A DNA stretch of 21,627 nucleotides from Phoronis australis (taxonomy: Eukaryota > Phoronida > Phoronidae). Numbering within the stretch: position 1 is the stretch's first letter; each line of letters starts with the position of its first letter. The notes under the pieces were generated by a model. That model was given only the letters and a program-made list of their open reading frames with translations. It was not told where the DNA came from and did not search any database. Position numbers and translations under genes: made by a program. Location: contig NMRA01000418.1 of NCBI GenBank assembly GCA_002633005.1, positions 309,173-330,799 of the forward strand, read 5' to 3'. This document shows, in pieces, positions 9,531 through 18,541 of this stretch.

Positions 9531-10135
9531 AGTTAGCTTTTGAGTCATGCCAGTTGCTTGAAGACAGTTTATGAAGTAAACCATGCACTTTGTAACATTT
9601 TTGAATTACCAAGAACGATTCAACAATTGTCATAAAATTGAGCTGATGTTGACGTTGCAGCCCAAACCTCTACACACAATGTCTTATCCTCATTCAACCT
9701 GACACTAAATGGGAGGTGATCCTATAACAACAGTTATGAATTGATATATTAGGGAAGATGACAGGCGTTCCAACTTCATATGTTACCTGCGTAGTCAACA
9801 GGTTTAACTAACTCTTGTTTTCTGTTACAATCGAACTTGCCTGTTTATAAGAATGACAATTCGCAAGAAAAAATTATCAACCCACTGTCAACCAGAGCAT
9901 ACCAAACTTCTGTTAGTACTGCATCACCCTCAAAAACCATGCTTCATAAGCGCTTCTCTGACACAACAGCACTCTGACAGCTAAACCAACTCTAACTTAG
10001 TATTTCGACATTTAAAAAGGCAGTGAAATTTTTGGATAATGTTTAGTCATTCAAATCGGGTGATTACCTCCAAGCGGCCTTTTCAGAACTGCCAAGCCTA
10101 TTGAAAATGTATCTTTATTGAAGAGTTCTATCATA

Positions 10136-10449
10136 TTTTATACGTTTGACACGCTAGCGTGTAAAATTTTACACGTTTGGCAAACTAGCGTTTCACATTT
10201 TAAATGTTTGACATGCTAGCGAGGCAAATTTTACACGTTTGACAAGCTAGCGTGACCAAATTTTACACGTTTGACAAGCTAGCGTGACCAAATTTTACAC
10301 GTTTGATACGCTAGCGTGGTACATTATTACGCGTTTGACACGCTGGCGTGTAAAATTTTACTCGTTTGACACGCTAGCGTGTCACATTTTACACGTTAGC
10401 GTGGTTTATTTTGACACGTATTAAACGCTTTTTAAACGTTCGACACTAG
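10136..10449. repeat. Right minisatellite array
   Basis: About eight units of 32-35 bp have the consensus TTTTACACGTTTGACACGCT followed by AGCGTGTAAAA. The core ACACGCTAGCGTGT is a perfect 14-bp palindrome, complete in the first unit and slightly mutated in others. Units near 10225-10290 are almost identical to each other. Confidence 0.85.
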
Positions 10450-10455
10450 TTTGCT

Positions 10456-10480
10456 CACTGAATAAAGGGTTTATTCAGTG
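10456..10480. repeat. Perfect hairpin, 11-bp stem with GGG loop
   Basis: CACTGAATAAA (10456-10466) and TTTATTCAGTG (10470-10480) are exact reverse complements separated by GGG. It follows directly on the right end of the minisatellite array and may be part of the element terminus. Confidence 0.85.
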
Positions 10481-11060
10481 GAACTCAGCGTTTGTCTTCA
10501 GAAACTCACCCGGGTCTCGCATGGTAAGCTAGCAGCACATAGACACATATTGTCCTGAATGGGAGTGCTCCCAATAAAAGAACTGTATGAGACGTGCCGC
10601 ACAGAAGTCAATGGTGACTTTTTCACAGCAATTATTTTACAAAACTATCCTATGTCCAATGAAATTCTCTGGATGAGTTTCCTTAATTTTTTGCGAACCC
10701 CACTCCCAGGACTACCAGATTAGTTACCGAATTAACATGGATGAACTATTCAGTAAATTTGTAACATTGCATTAGAATAGGTGTTGACACTTAGAATAAA
10801 TTTTATTTGTTGCGATCAGAAACACGTTTTAGGACTCATGAAAATTACACATTATAGAATCACTTTTAGCTCGTTTCACATATTTTAATTCAGACCTTCA
10901 ACAAGGCATAGGAATACATGTATTTCTACATATGGATATGAAGATGAAATATCAAGTACATTCTGCCTTACAAGAGTGGTTTTGTCTAGTGTTTCTTTTA
11001 TAATTCTCTAATATTTCCCTGTTACAGGTGCGAGAAAACAACTGAAACCAGCCATCTTAC
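10481..11060. other. No gene recognised
   Basis: Intronic-looking sequence with no convincing exon. A plus-strand pyrimidine tract ending CCCTGTTACAG is at about 11020-11030, but no plausible open exon follows it. Confidence 0.45.
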
Positions 11061-11109
11061 CTTCTATTTTACCTTTCAGCAAAGTGAAAAGCATTCCTTC
11101 AGCACTAAC
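11061..11109 (-). CDS. Very tentative 49-bp minus-strand exon
   Basis: The acceptor AATTCCCTCAG precedes 11109 and the donor GTAAGA follows at 11060. One frame is open across the exon (VSAEGMLFTLLKGKIE) and ends in phase 1. No family is recognised. It could belong to the same decayed gene as 11679-12251 or be a chance match. Confidence 0.15.
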
Positions 11110-11650
11110 CTGAGGGAATTGAACTTCTCAATTCAGAAAGTCAGCCCTTGATATCACTGATTATTGACTTTTTACATGGGGAAAATTACTTGTTTTTAGC
11201 AATTGATGATCTTCTTGCATGCATGAGGAACTAAGTTGTGTTATAGAAAAGTTAACACTAAACTTAATTAAACTGTTCTACAGCCTTCTTAAGAAAGCTC
11301 TAAAAATAGTTGCTCACATAAAAAATCTAATGCAGTTAAAGGGAATATTTTAATTTAATGGCGGGACACTTCTCTGGGTCAACAGGAATATGAAAATTCT
11401 CAAGTATAATTGGCAATCACTTCAGATTTATAAATACGCGGCGCAAATGCACTGTATGGGGCTTTGAAACTGAAAATTTATTTCGGTTTGAATAATAAGT
11501 GACAAACTCTCCTGCTGATGAAAAATTTATTCAATCATCAAAGTGAAACATTAATGGGCTTCTTACAGACATTAAGACAATCGATGCAGTCCCTGACTGT
11601 CATTTCCGCATAATGCGTACCAAGTTGAAAAGTTTTTACCATAAGTAAAA
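11110..11650. other. No gene recognised
   Basis: AT-rich stretch without splice-flanked open frames or obvious repeats. Confidence 0.45.
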
Positions 11651-11678
11651 GCCTTTCTTCTGAAAGAAAAAGTTAATG

Positions 11679-11897
11679 TCACTCAGTTAAAACGAACAGG
11701 AATTTATACCAGATGCTTTTGGTTTTCATTTCACTGAGATAGAGTTTCAATGGCCTGTAGAAGACCTTGTAAAAAGGTCCAATTTTAGCACGTGGGTTTC
11801 CTTCATGTAACCTCTTTTCGCCTCTGTCAATAAATTCCTCAATTTGATCCTTGAAGGTAAACACAACATCATTATAATCTCTTGACTCGTTTGGGGC
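11679..11897 (-). pseudogene. Minus-strand coding remnant of unknown family (72 aa)
   Basis: After a possible acceptor (CAGATTTCAG, exon from 11897) a 72-residue frame runs to a stop at 11679. It has protein-like composition: charged stretches such as FKDQIEEFIDRGEKRLHEGN, then KIGPFYKVFYRPLKLYL and SIWYKFLFVL. The same frame continues upstream through 12062 and beyond, broken by four stops. The part between the stops also looks coding, for example CEEELYLTATPVRLIGEDAL. This suggests one decayed gene or retrocopy rather than a live exon. No family is recognised. It could instead be a real terminal exon, with the upstream frame open by chance. Confidence 0.3.
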
Positions 11898-12058
11898 CTG
11901 AAATCTGACCCTGGACTAGACCTGTTTGTAACCAGGTTTCCTTAAGCTTCAGTCCCTCATAATTCTTCCAGGAAAGGAAACATTGGCCATTGTTGTCCAC
12001 ACTTTACAAATTGTCTATGAAAGGGCATCCTCACCAATGAGTCTGACTGGTGTAGCAG

Positions 12059-12251
12059 TCAGATATAATTCTTCTTCACACACAAACAATCCAATGGCAC
12101 ATTTCCGTATGGTAACTTAGTGCTGCGATTCACACTTCTCCAGGGCCACTGCAGCACTACTGGTTTGTGGATGACATGCTGTGGGAAGGGAAAGGAGTTA
12201 CAAAGCTTGTCTATGTTGCAGCTTGAAGTGGTGTTAAACATGTCACTGAAC
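12059..12251 (-). CDS. Candidate minus-strand exon, unknown product
   Basis: The acceptor TATTTGTTCCAG precedes 12251. The exon is open only in phase 2 and gives 63 residues, including FSDMFNTTSSCNIDKLCNSF and LQWPWRSVNRSTKLPYGN, up to a stop at 12059. It overlaps, in another frame, the upstream part of the remnant at 11679-12062. A frameshifted pseudogene would explain both frames. No domain is recognised. Confidence 0.22.
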
Positions 12252-12301
12252 CTGGAACAAATATTGAAACATGAATAATTAAGTACGTCAGGTTGGATCA
12301 A

Positions 12302-12918
12302 AAACTTTGCCCTTGTTTTTCAAAAATATGATGTGGTAACTGCTTTACAAAATTATTTTAAATAATTACTATTTCCAGAAAGCAAAGGTGTATATTTACA
12401 TAATAAGTATTGGTTTGTATAGAACTGCATCTTTATTTTTCATTCCTAGCCATAACAATGCTTTAAACGCATCACTTGTCTGCAAAATATGCAAGTTATT
12501 TGAGGCAACTTCAAACCGTTGTTACTATTTTCAAGCCTTTTGATTTTGGATACTTTCAGCAATTATAAACACCAATCACAGACTCATGGGTCTGTCAAGC
12601 ACACTTCTGGTGTACGGCTGAGGGATCCGTTTCTCAGACATTTTATCTTTCTTCTAATAGAAGATATGAAAACTTGGGTCACTTAAAATTATGGATAATC
12701 TTTCTGTTGTTTATGAATGATTAAAAATCCTGAGGCACCATTGTTTTCGTAATGGCAGTAAGAATTAAACATTCAAACACGATCTCACTCGTATGTTCAC
12801 ATTAAAATTGCAATTTTCAGAAAAACGACAGTCATATGAATTTATAAACGACTTGCTATATTTTGGGATGAGTTAAGACTGTTGGCAGTTGTTGAGAATT
12901 CAGACAATATAATATATT
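12302..12918. other. No gene recognised
   Basis: AT-rich sequence with no open frame of note on either strand. Confidence 0.5.
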
Positions 12919-12995
12919 TTAGCAGTTTACAGTGGAGAAGCAAAACAGTTTCATAAAACGTGAAAGAACTTCAAGATATTTAAAAAGTACCTCAC

Positions 12996-13140
12996 CATGT
13001 TCTTTCTCCCGAACGCTATTACTTATTATTATCACACATTCAGTTGCACCAAAAAGATCCCGAGTGCAACGTCCAGAATCGTAACACACATCACAACAAA
13101 CAATGATTAACCCGACTGGCGACTGCCGCGAAGTCGACAT
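12996..13140 (-). CDS. Candidate minus-strand first coding exon, unknown product
   Basis: An ATG at 13140, with an in-frame TGA two codons upstream, opens 48 codons to a good donor (CATG then GTGAGG) at 12995, ending in phase 1. It begins MSTSRQSPVGLIIVCC and is Cys-rich (VCCDVCYDSGRC). The flank just upstream is relatively CpG-rich. Phase 1 would allow joining to any mini-exon, so it might be an alternative first exon of the Ig gene, but this is speculation. It shows no clear signal peptide and no known domain. Confidence 0.22.
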
Positions 13141-13859
13141 CGGTCAGTACCTCGATTAACAGGTATCACTATTTTAAACATGGAATAGTCGTTAAAATAA
13201 TCACAATCCTTACCTTTGGATAGGGTCATGCATACTTCCTCTCATAGAAGCACCCTAATGGCGCAATCTCAGATTCATTTTGCACGACTGCAAGCCATTT
13301 CACCATGCTCGCGAAATCTAACACCACTGGTACACGCGCACCCTCTAGGTAATGTAAATATTGTCGAATAGCAACTACATTGCAACAAAGTCACATGTGC
13401 TTAAAATTGGGCGTTGAAGATAACACAAGTTAAATGTTTGTTAAATTACAAATAATTGTAAAACTTGCGTGTTGCTCAAAACAAGCAATATGAAAGCAAA
13501 AATACAATTGATAATGCAACAAAAATTTGAACGGAACACTAGTTTATTGACGACTTCAGGAATCCCCTTTTCCACTTGGAATTTCTGATTTCTACATGGA
13601 AATTATGGCAATTTTCTTAGTGTCAAAAGGTGCAAAATATGGTGTACAGTGATGAACTTTTCTGGTCCAGGAATGCACGAGAACAACAGATGAAGCAACA
13701 CGCTGGTGAAAGAAAAAAAATGTACTGCCAAGGGTGTTTAGAAAATACATCTCCGTGTATCTCAAAGGTTACAATACAATAATTTCTTCAACACAACCAG
13801 ACTTGAACTCCATCTCCTGAGTAATGTCTTGTTACAGGCTAACCTATGAAATGCATACT

Positions 13860-13907
13860 ATCATCTACAACTGAATAAGCCGCCTAGCAGTTTAAATAGC
13901 AACTTAC
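13860..13907 (-). promoter_or_regulatory. Splice donor of the Ig D2 exon
   Basis: GTAAGT starts at 13907 directly after ...GAGACCG. It is a strong consensus donor and sets the 3' limit of the D2 exon in phase 1. Confidence 0.85.
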
Positions 13908-14225
13908 CGGTCTCCAGTGCCGCAGTTTCAGCAGACAAAGTAGCGTGCCTGTTGGATACTAAACATCTGAACTGTAGGCCTACAGCTTTATTCCAGTTGA
14001 CCGTCAGTGTGCTGATACCGGTCGTGGTTCCATCATTGTTGCTGTCAGTAGTCATGGTAACATTCTCAGTTATGTTTGTGTATGCAGCGTTACCAATCCG
14101 TCGTGACCACACCATAGATGCCTGTGGTTTGCCCAAGTTTGCTTCACATTGTATGACAGTTGGTCCTGCTCCACCAACAACAGGCTGCGTCGGGGCACCA
14201 GATATAGATGGTGTGCCTGGGAGGT
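13908..14225 (-). CDS. Ig-domain exon (D2), I-set-like, phase 1-1
   Basis: The acceptor TTCTTGTTTACCTAG precedes 14225 and a GTAAGT donor follows 13908. The exon is 318 bp (106 codons), with phase 1 at both ends, as is usual for Ig exons. The core is canonical: Cys27 (TVIQCEAN), Trp40 (SMVWSRR) and Cys88 (LQFRCLVSN), about 60 residues between the cysteines. The usual D-x-G-x-Y before the second Cys is degenerate (NKAVGLQFRC). Two N-glycosylation sequons, NIT and NVT, lie near residues 51-57. Spliced to the D1 exon, T plus AC gives Tyr, so the linker reads VVEYLPGTPSISG, a natural Ig boundary. It is extracellular and probably mediates adhesion or recognition, which is inferred from the fold. 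The long plus-strand frame across this exon is antisense shadow. Confidence 0.88.
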
Positions 14226-14239
14226 CTAGGTAAACAAGA

Positions 14240-15130
14240 ATAAATGCACTACAGCATCAATTTATCAATCTAGTAACAACTGATCATGAAGATACCATAA
14301 CCATACTTGCGCAATGTTAAGGCCTGCACTGAAATGCATCATTTGTCATCAAACATGCTATCTCAGTGGAGTCCTACGGTTGCGCAACAAGAAAAACGCT
14401 GGGCCATTAACACGAGCCCGCGAGCCCACGGTGCATCACCTACGATGCTGAGGTAACCATGAATTCTTCTTGCGTTTTGCAATCACTACCGAAATTCCAG
14501 TTACAGTAGACACATTATTTATGGCATGTACTATTATTTATCCCATATACTTCGAATAAGAGTGCAATACAGTCATGTAACATTGTTTTCTCTATTGCAC
14601 TCCTGGAACTACTTTAACAGTGGCCACTGACATGGAAAGTTTAAAAGGTAAGTCAATGTCGACTGGACGTCGTTAGGCGGTTGGCAGGGGTAAGTTTAAT
14701 ACCATCTCGCCCAGTCACCTACGAACAAGGGTGCTACTAGGCCTGTAGAAGTTCACTTGCCGATAGCCCAATTTTCCAATCTCGAAAACACTTGAACGTT
14801 TCCCAGATGAAAATGAATCAATTTGCTCTTTCCTGTGCTGTTTTTTCTCCTAAATCGCGTCTCGGTTTTCTGCCAGTATAACATCGACGCAGTGCGCCCG
14901 AACCGTCAGTAGATGTTAACCGTTATGCAAGTGTATTACCATATTTCTTGGAACTGACTTTTTACTGTACAGTGTAATTTTAGCCAACATTATTTAACAG
15001 GAGCAACGCAGAGCATCTAATTTGCAGAAAGGGCGCCTTGGTTTCAAATCACAGGAGGCTGTGTTCAGCTAGTGTATATCATCTTGCGTAGCCGGCCTGC
15101 TAGCAAAATGAAGATTGTTTTCAAAATACA
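14240..15130. other. Large intron of the Ig gene, no firm feature
   Basis: A plus-strand 27-bp stretch at 14621-14647 has an AG before it and GTAAGTC after it, but nothing links it to a gene. Otherwise nothing was recognised. Confidence 0.45.
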
Positions 15131-15134
15131 ACAA

Positions 15135-15155
15135 GGTACATGTACTACATGTACC
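15135..15155. repeat. Perfect TACATGTA-type inverted repeat
   Basis: GGTACATGTA and TACATGTACC are exact reverse complements around one central C. TACATGTA words are scattered through the window (for example 2205, 4275, 15637 and 19690), a common feature of several marine invertebrate genomes. Confidence 0.85.
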
Positions 15156-15584
15156 ACTGTGTTTTGAGCTCCTACAGACATCGAAATTGCACACAGCAAG
15201 GGTAGTTCTGCTTGTCACCTCGCTATGAAACTTGTATGAACATGTAGAGCTATAAAGACTGACGGCAGTGCATGCAAAACCTGAGAGTCAACCGACAGTC
15301 AACTTGCTTGTTACAACAGTTTAAGTGAAAATGAATCTAATCATTCTTCACGTTTTGTAACAAAGAAGAGAACGCTTTGAAAACAGTACACTAGTGACAT
15401 GCGCACGCACCTTCCTAAAATTCTACAACTCTCGGGACATGAATTAAGGCAGCTTCGCAGAAGTAAATCTTTTTCAGAAATTTGGCAACCTTTTTCATGT
15501 CATTTTTAGTAAAAATGTGGTTGGTTGATAACCCCAGATATGTTTCCACCTAATAATTACCGTAATTTCTTTAATTAGTCACAT

Positions 15585-15740
15585 CTTACTCCGGAAAGGG
15601 GTTAAAAATTTTCCGCCATTTTGCTTTCATATACATGTAGTTCAACTACAGTGTATGTGAGCTTTCAATTCAGTCATTATTTTGCCTCGATTGTGATAAG
15701 TTCGGTCATCATTTGCGTTTGTTTATGAGTCAGTCAACAT
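15585..15740 (+). promoter_or_regulatory. Possible plus-strand promoter with ETS-, YY1- and AP-1-like sites
   Basis: CCGGAA (15591-15596, ETS-like) is followed by CCGCCATTTTG (15613-15623, YY1-like), a 7-bp hairpin TGTAGTT/AACTACA (about 15636-15650) and TGAGTCA (15726-15732, AP-1). All lie just upstream of an ATG at 15739. ETS plus YY1 close to the start is a frequent arrangement in TATA-less animal promoters. Motifs this short also occur by chance. Confidence 0.3.
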
Positions 15741-15796
15741 GCCGCGCGATTGTTGCTTACCGGGGTGTACTCATTATTGTCTCACGCTAACGCATG
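15739..15796 (+). CDS. Possible first exon with a THAP-like N-terminus
   Basis: The ATG at 15739 reads MPRDCCLPGCTHYC and runs to a consensus donor (ACGCATG then GTAAGC) at 15797. Many THAP zinc-finger proteins begin M-P-x-x-C-x(3-4)-C at the extreme N-terminus. Here the first cysteines fit, but the exon is too short to show the AVPTIF or C-x2-H parts, and no continuing exon was found. Promoter-like motifs lie directly upstream. It could be a real first exon, a transposon remnant (P-element-like transposases carry THAP domains) or chance. Confidence 0.25.
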
Positions 15797-15841
15797 GTAA
15801 GCCATCACATTGCTTCTCAAAATATGACACTCTCCGCAATA

Positions 15842-16078
15842 CTAATGCAGCGTTTTCCGTCCACGCAACGTACCATTCAGTTGATAATTACTGAGTGCAT
15901 TTTTGAAGCGAGAAACCTCGCGAGCTGTGGCCTCTTCAGCGACTGTAATCCCTTCCCTCAAACGTAACGCAGAGCATGCAATTACGGGAAATAGCAGTGA
16001 TTCACATGAGTTGGTGATTTCTCCAGCACAGAGCAACGATGTTAAATAGTGGGAGTGAATACAGGCCCAGTTCGACAC
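15842..16078 (-). pseudogene. Minus-strand open frame of uncertain reality (78 aa)
   Basis: The frame ends in a charged, plausible tail (REGITVAEEATAREVSRFKN). It lies about 90 bp downstream of the GC-rich frame at 16171-16359 on the same strand but in a different frame. The two may be pieces of one decayed coding sequence. No family is recognised and no good splice sites flank it. Confidence 0.2.
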
Positions 16079-16170
16079 CCATGCAGTGAGGAGGATAGTT
16101 CGTCATCCACTTAACAGACTGGTGTTCCAAACTTTGATAAGGTTAATGTGCCTTGACTAAAGTATCGGAG

Positions 16171-16359
16171 CTATATAGATGTTGCCAGGTGCGTGACAAG
16201 AGAGTCACGAGGCGGGATGTCAGCGGTTTCGGTGCCCAGGTCAGCATCCAGTGGGAACAGCATAGGCATCCTATAGAGGTCGGTATAACAGTGCACACCG
16301 GGCACTTGCTCTAAGAGGTCCCACGACGTCTGTCCAAACCAGGGTGCGCCTCGTCGTGC
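16171..16359 (-). pseudogene. GC-rich minus-strand coding remnant (62 aa), unknown family
   Basis: The frame between stops at 16362 and 16171 has strongly coding-like third positions (many codons end in C or G) in an AT-rich neighbourhood. It includes PWFGQTSWDLLEQVPGVHCY and LYRMPMLFPLDADLGTETAD. There is no start codon at its head and no clear splice site. A plus-strand frame over the same bases is also open, but its codon use is less convincing. It may be the remnant of a transposon gene or an isolated exon. The function is not recognised. Confidence 0.3.
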
Positions 16360-16794
16360 TTATCGTGCCTCACTATACTTGAGTTGAAACATTATCCACC
16401 CACGGACTGTTTGTTTCCTCGTCACACTTTTATGTACAATGTCTTCGTCACTCACGTCACTGCGTCTGTGGTGTGGGTCGCCAACACCAGCCATATGATT
16501 TTCAGGCTACTAAAAACTAAACGAGAATAAATCCGACGCAGTTGAGTTCTCTAACAATCTAGCTTGTCGCAGAATACTCGTCAATGAGAAGTGGTGCCAA
16601 TTTTACGACGAAAACATCACGAAACAAGAGTGGAACACTGAGATACTCATAGTAAACTTGAACTCAGAAACAAAATGGAGAGAATAAGCCCCCTAAATGT
16701 GATTTCCTGAGTAGGGCACCACTAATTAAATGAATGTAGGAGAAGACATGATAAACTGGAATAATCCACGAACCGCATTTTCCCTAGAAATTAC

Positions 16795-17265
16795 ATGACA
16801 AAGTTGGGCTTCTCCTTTAAAATGCCAAAAACTTATGTGTTGTGGCGTCTAAGCAACCTTGTCAAACACCAACAGTTGATTGAAGTATCTGAGAAACAAG
16901 AAAATGACAATATTTCATGGCACCAAAAGCCAATCCAAAAGATCAAACCTCAATTTTGGCCGCAGAATAACGGTGGAACGCCAATTTTTTCAACAACGGT
17001 AAATAAATTTATTTTTAGTGTACTCAAAGAGGAGTGTAGTTTTGAACAACACAAAGTCTGTGTCATAAATTATCCGCTCACATTTTACCCACGTCAGCAT
17101 CAACCTCTAGTAGGTCAACACTATACAGCTTTGCGCCAGGGCTACGTCCTGCGTTGCTGGGAATTCTACGTAAAAAGTTTCTTGGTAGGAATTCTGCATT
17201 TTGTAAGAACGATGCTAACCCTAAAAGATGGTGACATCGCTGTACGAAACGACCATTTTTATTGA
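16795..17265 (+). CDS. Longest open frame in the window (156 aa), unknown
   Basis: A 156-codon plus-strand frame from an ATG at 16795 to a stop at 17263-17265. It has no recognised domain, signal peptide or repeat. It contains an AT-rich, intron-like piece near 17000-17030. Its last third overlaps an open minus-strand frame (17078-17452) that looks just as protein-like, so at most one is real. A frame this long is somewhat unexpected by chance in this base composition but not decisive. It lies in the intron between the two Ig exons and could be a decayed mobile-element gene. Confidence 0.2.
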   Translation: MTKLGFSFKMPKTYVLWRLSNLVKHQQLIEVSEKQENDNISWHQKPIQKIKPQFWPQNNGGTPIFSTTVNKFIFSVLKEECSFEQHKVCVINYPLTFYPRQHQPLVGQHYTALRQGYVLRCWEFYVKSFLVGILHFVRTMLTLKDGDIAVRNDHFY

Positions 17266-17300
17266 CCTCAACAGCAAGTTTGTGGTGACCCATCGCAGGC

Positions 17301-17328
17301 TCCGCCCCCTTGTATAAAGTCACGTGAC
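17301..17328 (+). promoter_or_regulatory. GC box, TATA box and CACGTG palindrome
   Basis: CCGCCCCC (17302-17309), TATAAA (17313-17318) and the perfect palindrome GTCACGTGAC (17319-17328, an E-box) lie within 28 bp. A TATA box at this spacing would start transcription near 17340-17350 on the plus strand, just ahead of or at an ATG at 17344. It could be a real core promoter or a piece of a retroelement LTR. Confidence 0.35.
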
Positions 17329-17343
17329 ACCAGAGAAACACAC

Positions 17344-17493
17344 ATGATGTGGGAGGCAAATACACTGCCCTGCCTGGTAGAATCCATGAGTGTTTTTTTT
17401 TTTTTCGTCGACAAAGACAACAGGCGATGCTTTTCAGTTGAAAATCGTACATTCCTGATTAGAGAATTTGTCAAGGCGACGTTGAAAAAATAA
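17344..17493 (+). CDS. Small open frame downstream of the TATA cluster (49 aa)
   Basis: The ATG at 17344 opens 49 codons to TAA at 17491-17493. The frame crosses a run of 13 T (17393-17405) as four Phe, after which it reads NRRCFSVENRTFLIREFVKA. The position right behind a TATA box is suggestive. The T run and short length make it doubtful, and an indel in the run would shift the frame. No family is recognised. Confidence 0.2.
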   Translation: MMWEANTLPCLVESMSVFFFFVDKDNRRCFSVENRTFLIREFVKATLKK

Positions 17494-17544
17494 GTGTTCG
17501 AGGACAAGTAATTCATAGCCAGCGAAGATCCGAAGAACATCAAA

Positions 17545-18500
17545 GGGAGTTCAAGTTCACAAGAACACTGACAAGACCACTAGTGCGATATATTCCTGTA
17601 AAGATGGGTATGCACGGTGCCATGTAGTTCAGGATATTTCGAACAAAATCAGTTAAAATTCATCGATAGATTTGCATTCTGCCGTCTGCTATATTCCGCC
17701 AAATGAAAAGTAGGTCACAACTGATGGGATTCCCCGTGTAAAGTACATCGAGTCCATAGCACTGTATATACTTTTCCAAACTTTGAACGAAATATTTTAA
17801 TTAAAAAAATCAAGCTCATAGCTCAATCACAAACATGTACTCATCTTGTCCTAAGCAAGCAGTTATAGCTCCGGTCGGTCTAGGGCTGGTTCCAATTCAA
17901 TATAGGGCATCAGATTGGCCGTAATCGCACCATTAAGACAACATTAAGTTACGTCAACTTGCTCATGAACATAACATTTTTGTAATTTCATTGCATAATG
18001 GTAGATTTCATTCAATTTAAGGGTAACATAATCCCTAAGCAGAGGAATGGTTCACAAAATATATGAAAAGTCTGGTGTAGTAACAAGAATGGCCATTCAC
18101 GAAAATAACTAAAATTGGCATAAAAAGTTATTTGATGTGTCACTTAGATCAAATTAATTATGTTTTTCACTTCATGTTAGCAAACTGAATCCTCAAAAAC
18201 TAAGGAAAAGCGTGGTCTTAACTCTTTAAAAAATTGTTGGCTGCTAAGAAAGTTAGAAATTCGAAGCGTATTGGATTACCTTGATTGGCGTGGATGAAGT
18301 ACGTCTAATATGCCACATGGCACATCATGCGCGGAACAATGCAACAAGTAAAACTTCATATTGCCAAATTTTGCAGTTTTCAGCATGCTTATTTTCCGTA
18401 AACGTTATACAAAACATTTTTTTAGGTTTCCCCTATTTGCAGGTAGTTAACGAGCCTTTAAATCTGTAAAATGTCAATATTGGAATCAATTTTGCTGCAA
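17545..18500. other. No gene recognised (intron between the Ig exons)
   Basis: AT-rich sequence. The plus-strand frames near 18281-18469 have no splice support. Confidence 0.5.
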
Positions 18501-18541
18501 GATAACAGAAGACATGCATCCAACACCAAAACATTACTTAC

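Larger units (their letters stand above)
8804..10449. mobile_element. Foldback-like element with inverted minisatellite ends
   Basis: Two arrays of about 33-bp units (8804-9137 and 10136-10449) are largely in opposite orientation. The left one reads mainly GCTAGCGTGTCAAACG and the right one CGTTTGACACGCTAGC. They enclose about 1 kb that has no coding frame and contains the TA microsatellite. Long terminal inverted repeats built of short tandem units are typical of foldback-type DNA elements. No transposase and no clear target-site duplication were seen, so it would be non-autonomous. It sits in the intron between the D2 exon and the mini-exon array. Confidence 0.5.

Noticed and set aside
9448-9633. 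Minus-strand 61-aa open frame
   Set aside because: Largely a translation of the TA/TGTA microsatellite (alternating Tyr-Ile).
8804-10449. Repeat arrays considered as a CRISPR array
   Set aside because: The units are degenerate, adjoin without unique spacers, invert between arrays, and lie in animal-type intronic DNA.
13952-14233. Plus-strand 93-aa open frame
   Set aside because: It is antisense to the D2 Ig exon, which has consensus splice sites, a clean phase and the C...W...C core.
14621-14647. 27-bp plus-strand exon with AG before and GTAAGT after
   Set aside because: Splice-like signals this short are common by chance, and no neighbouring plus-strand exon was found to join it.
17078-17452. 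Minus-strand 124-aa open frame
   Set aside because: It overlaps the plus-strand 156-aa frame and the TATA-linked frame. It has no recognised domain and includes a Lys run from the T tract. It cannot be preferred over the others.
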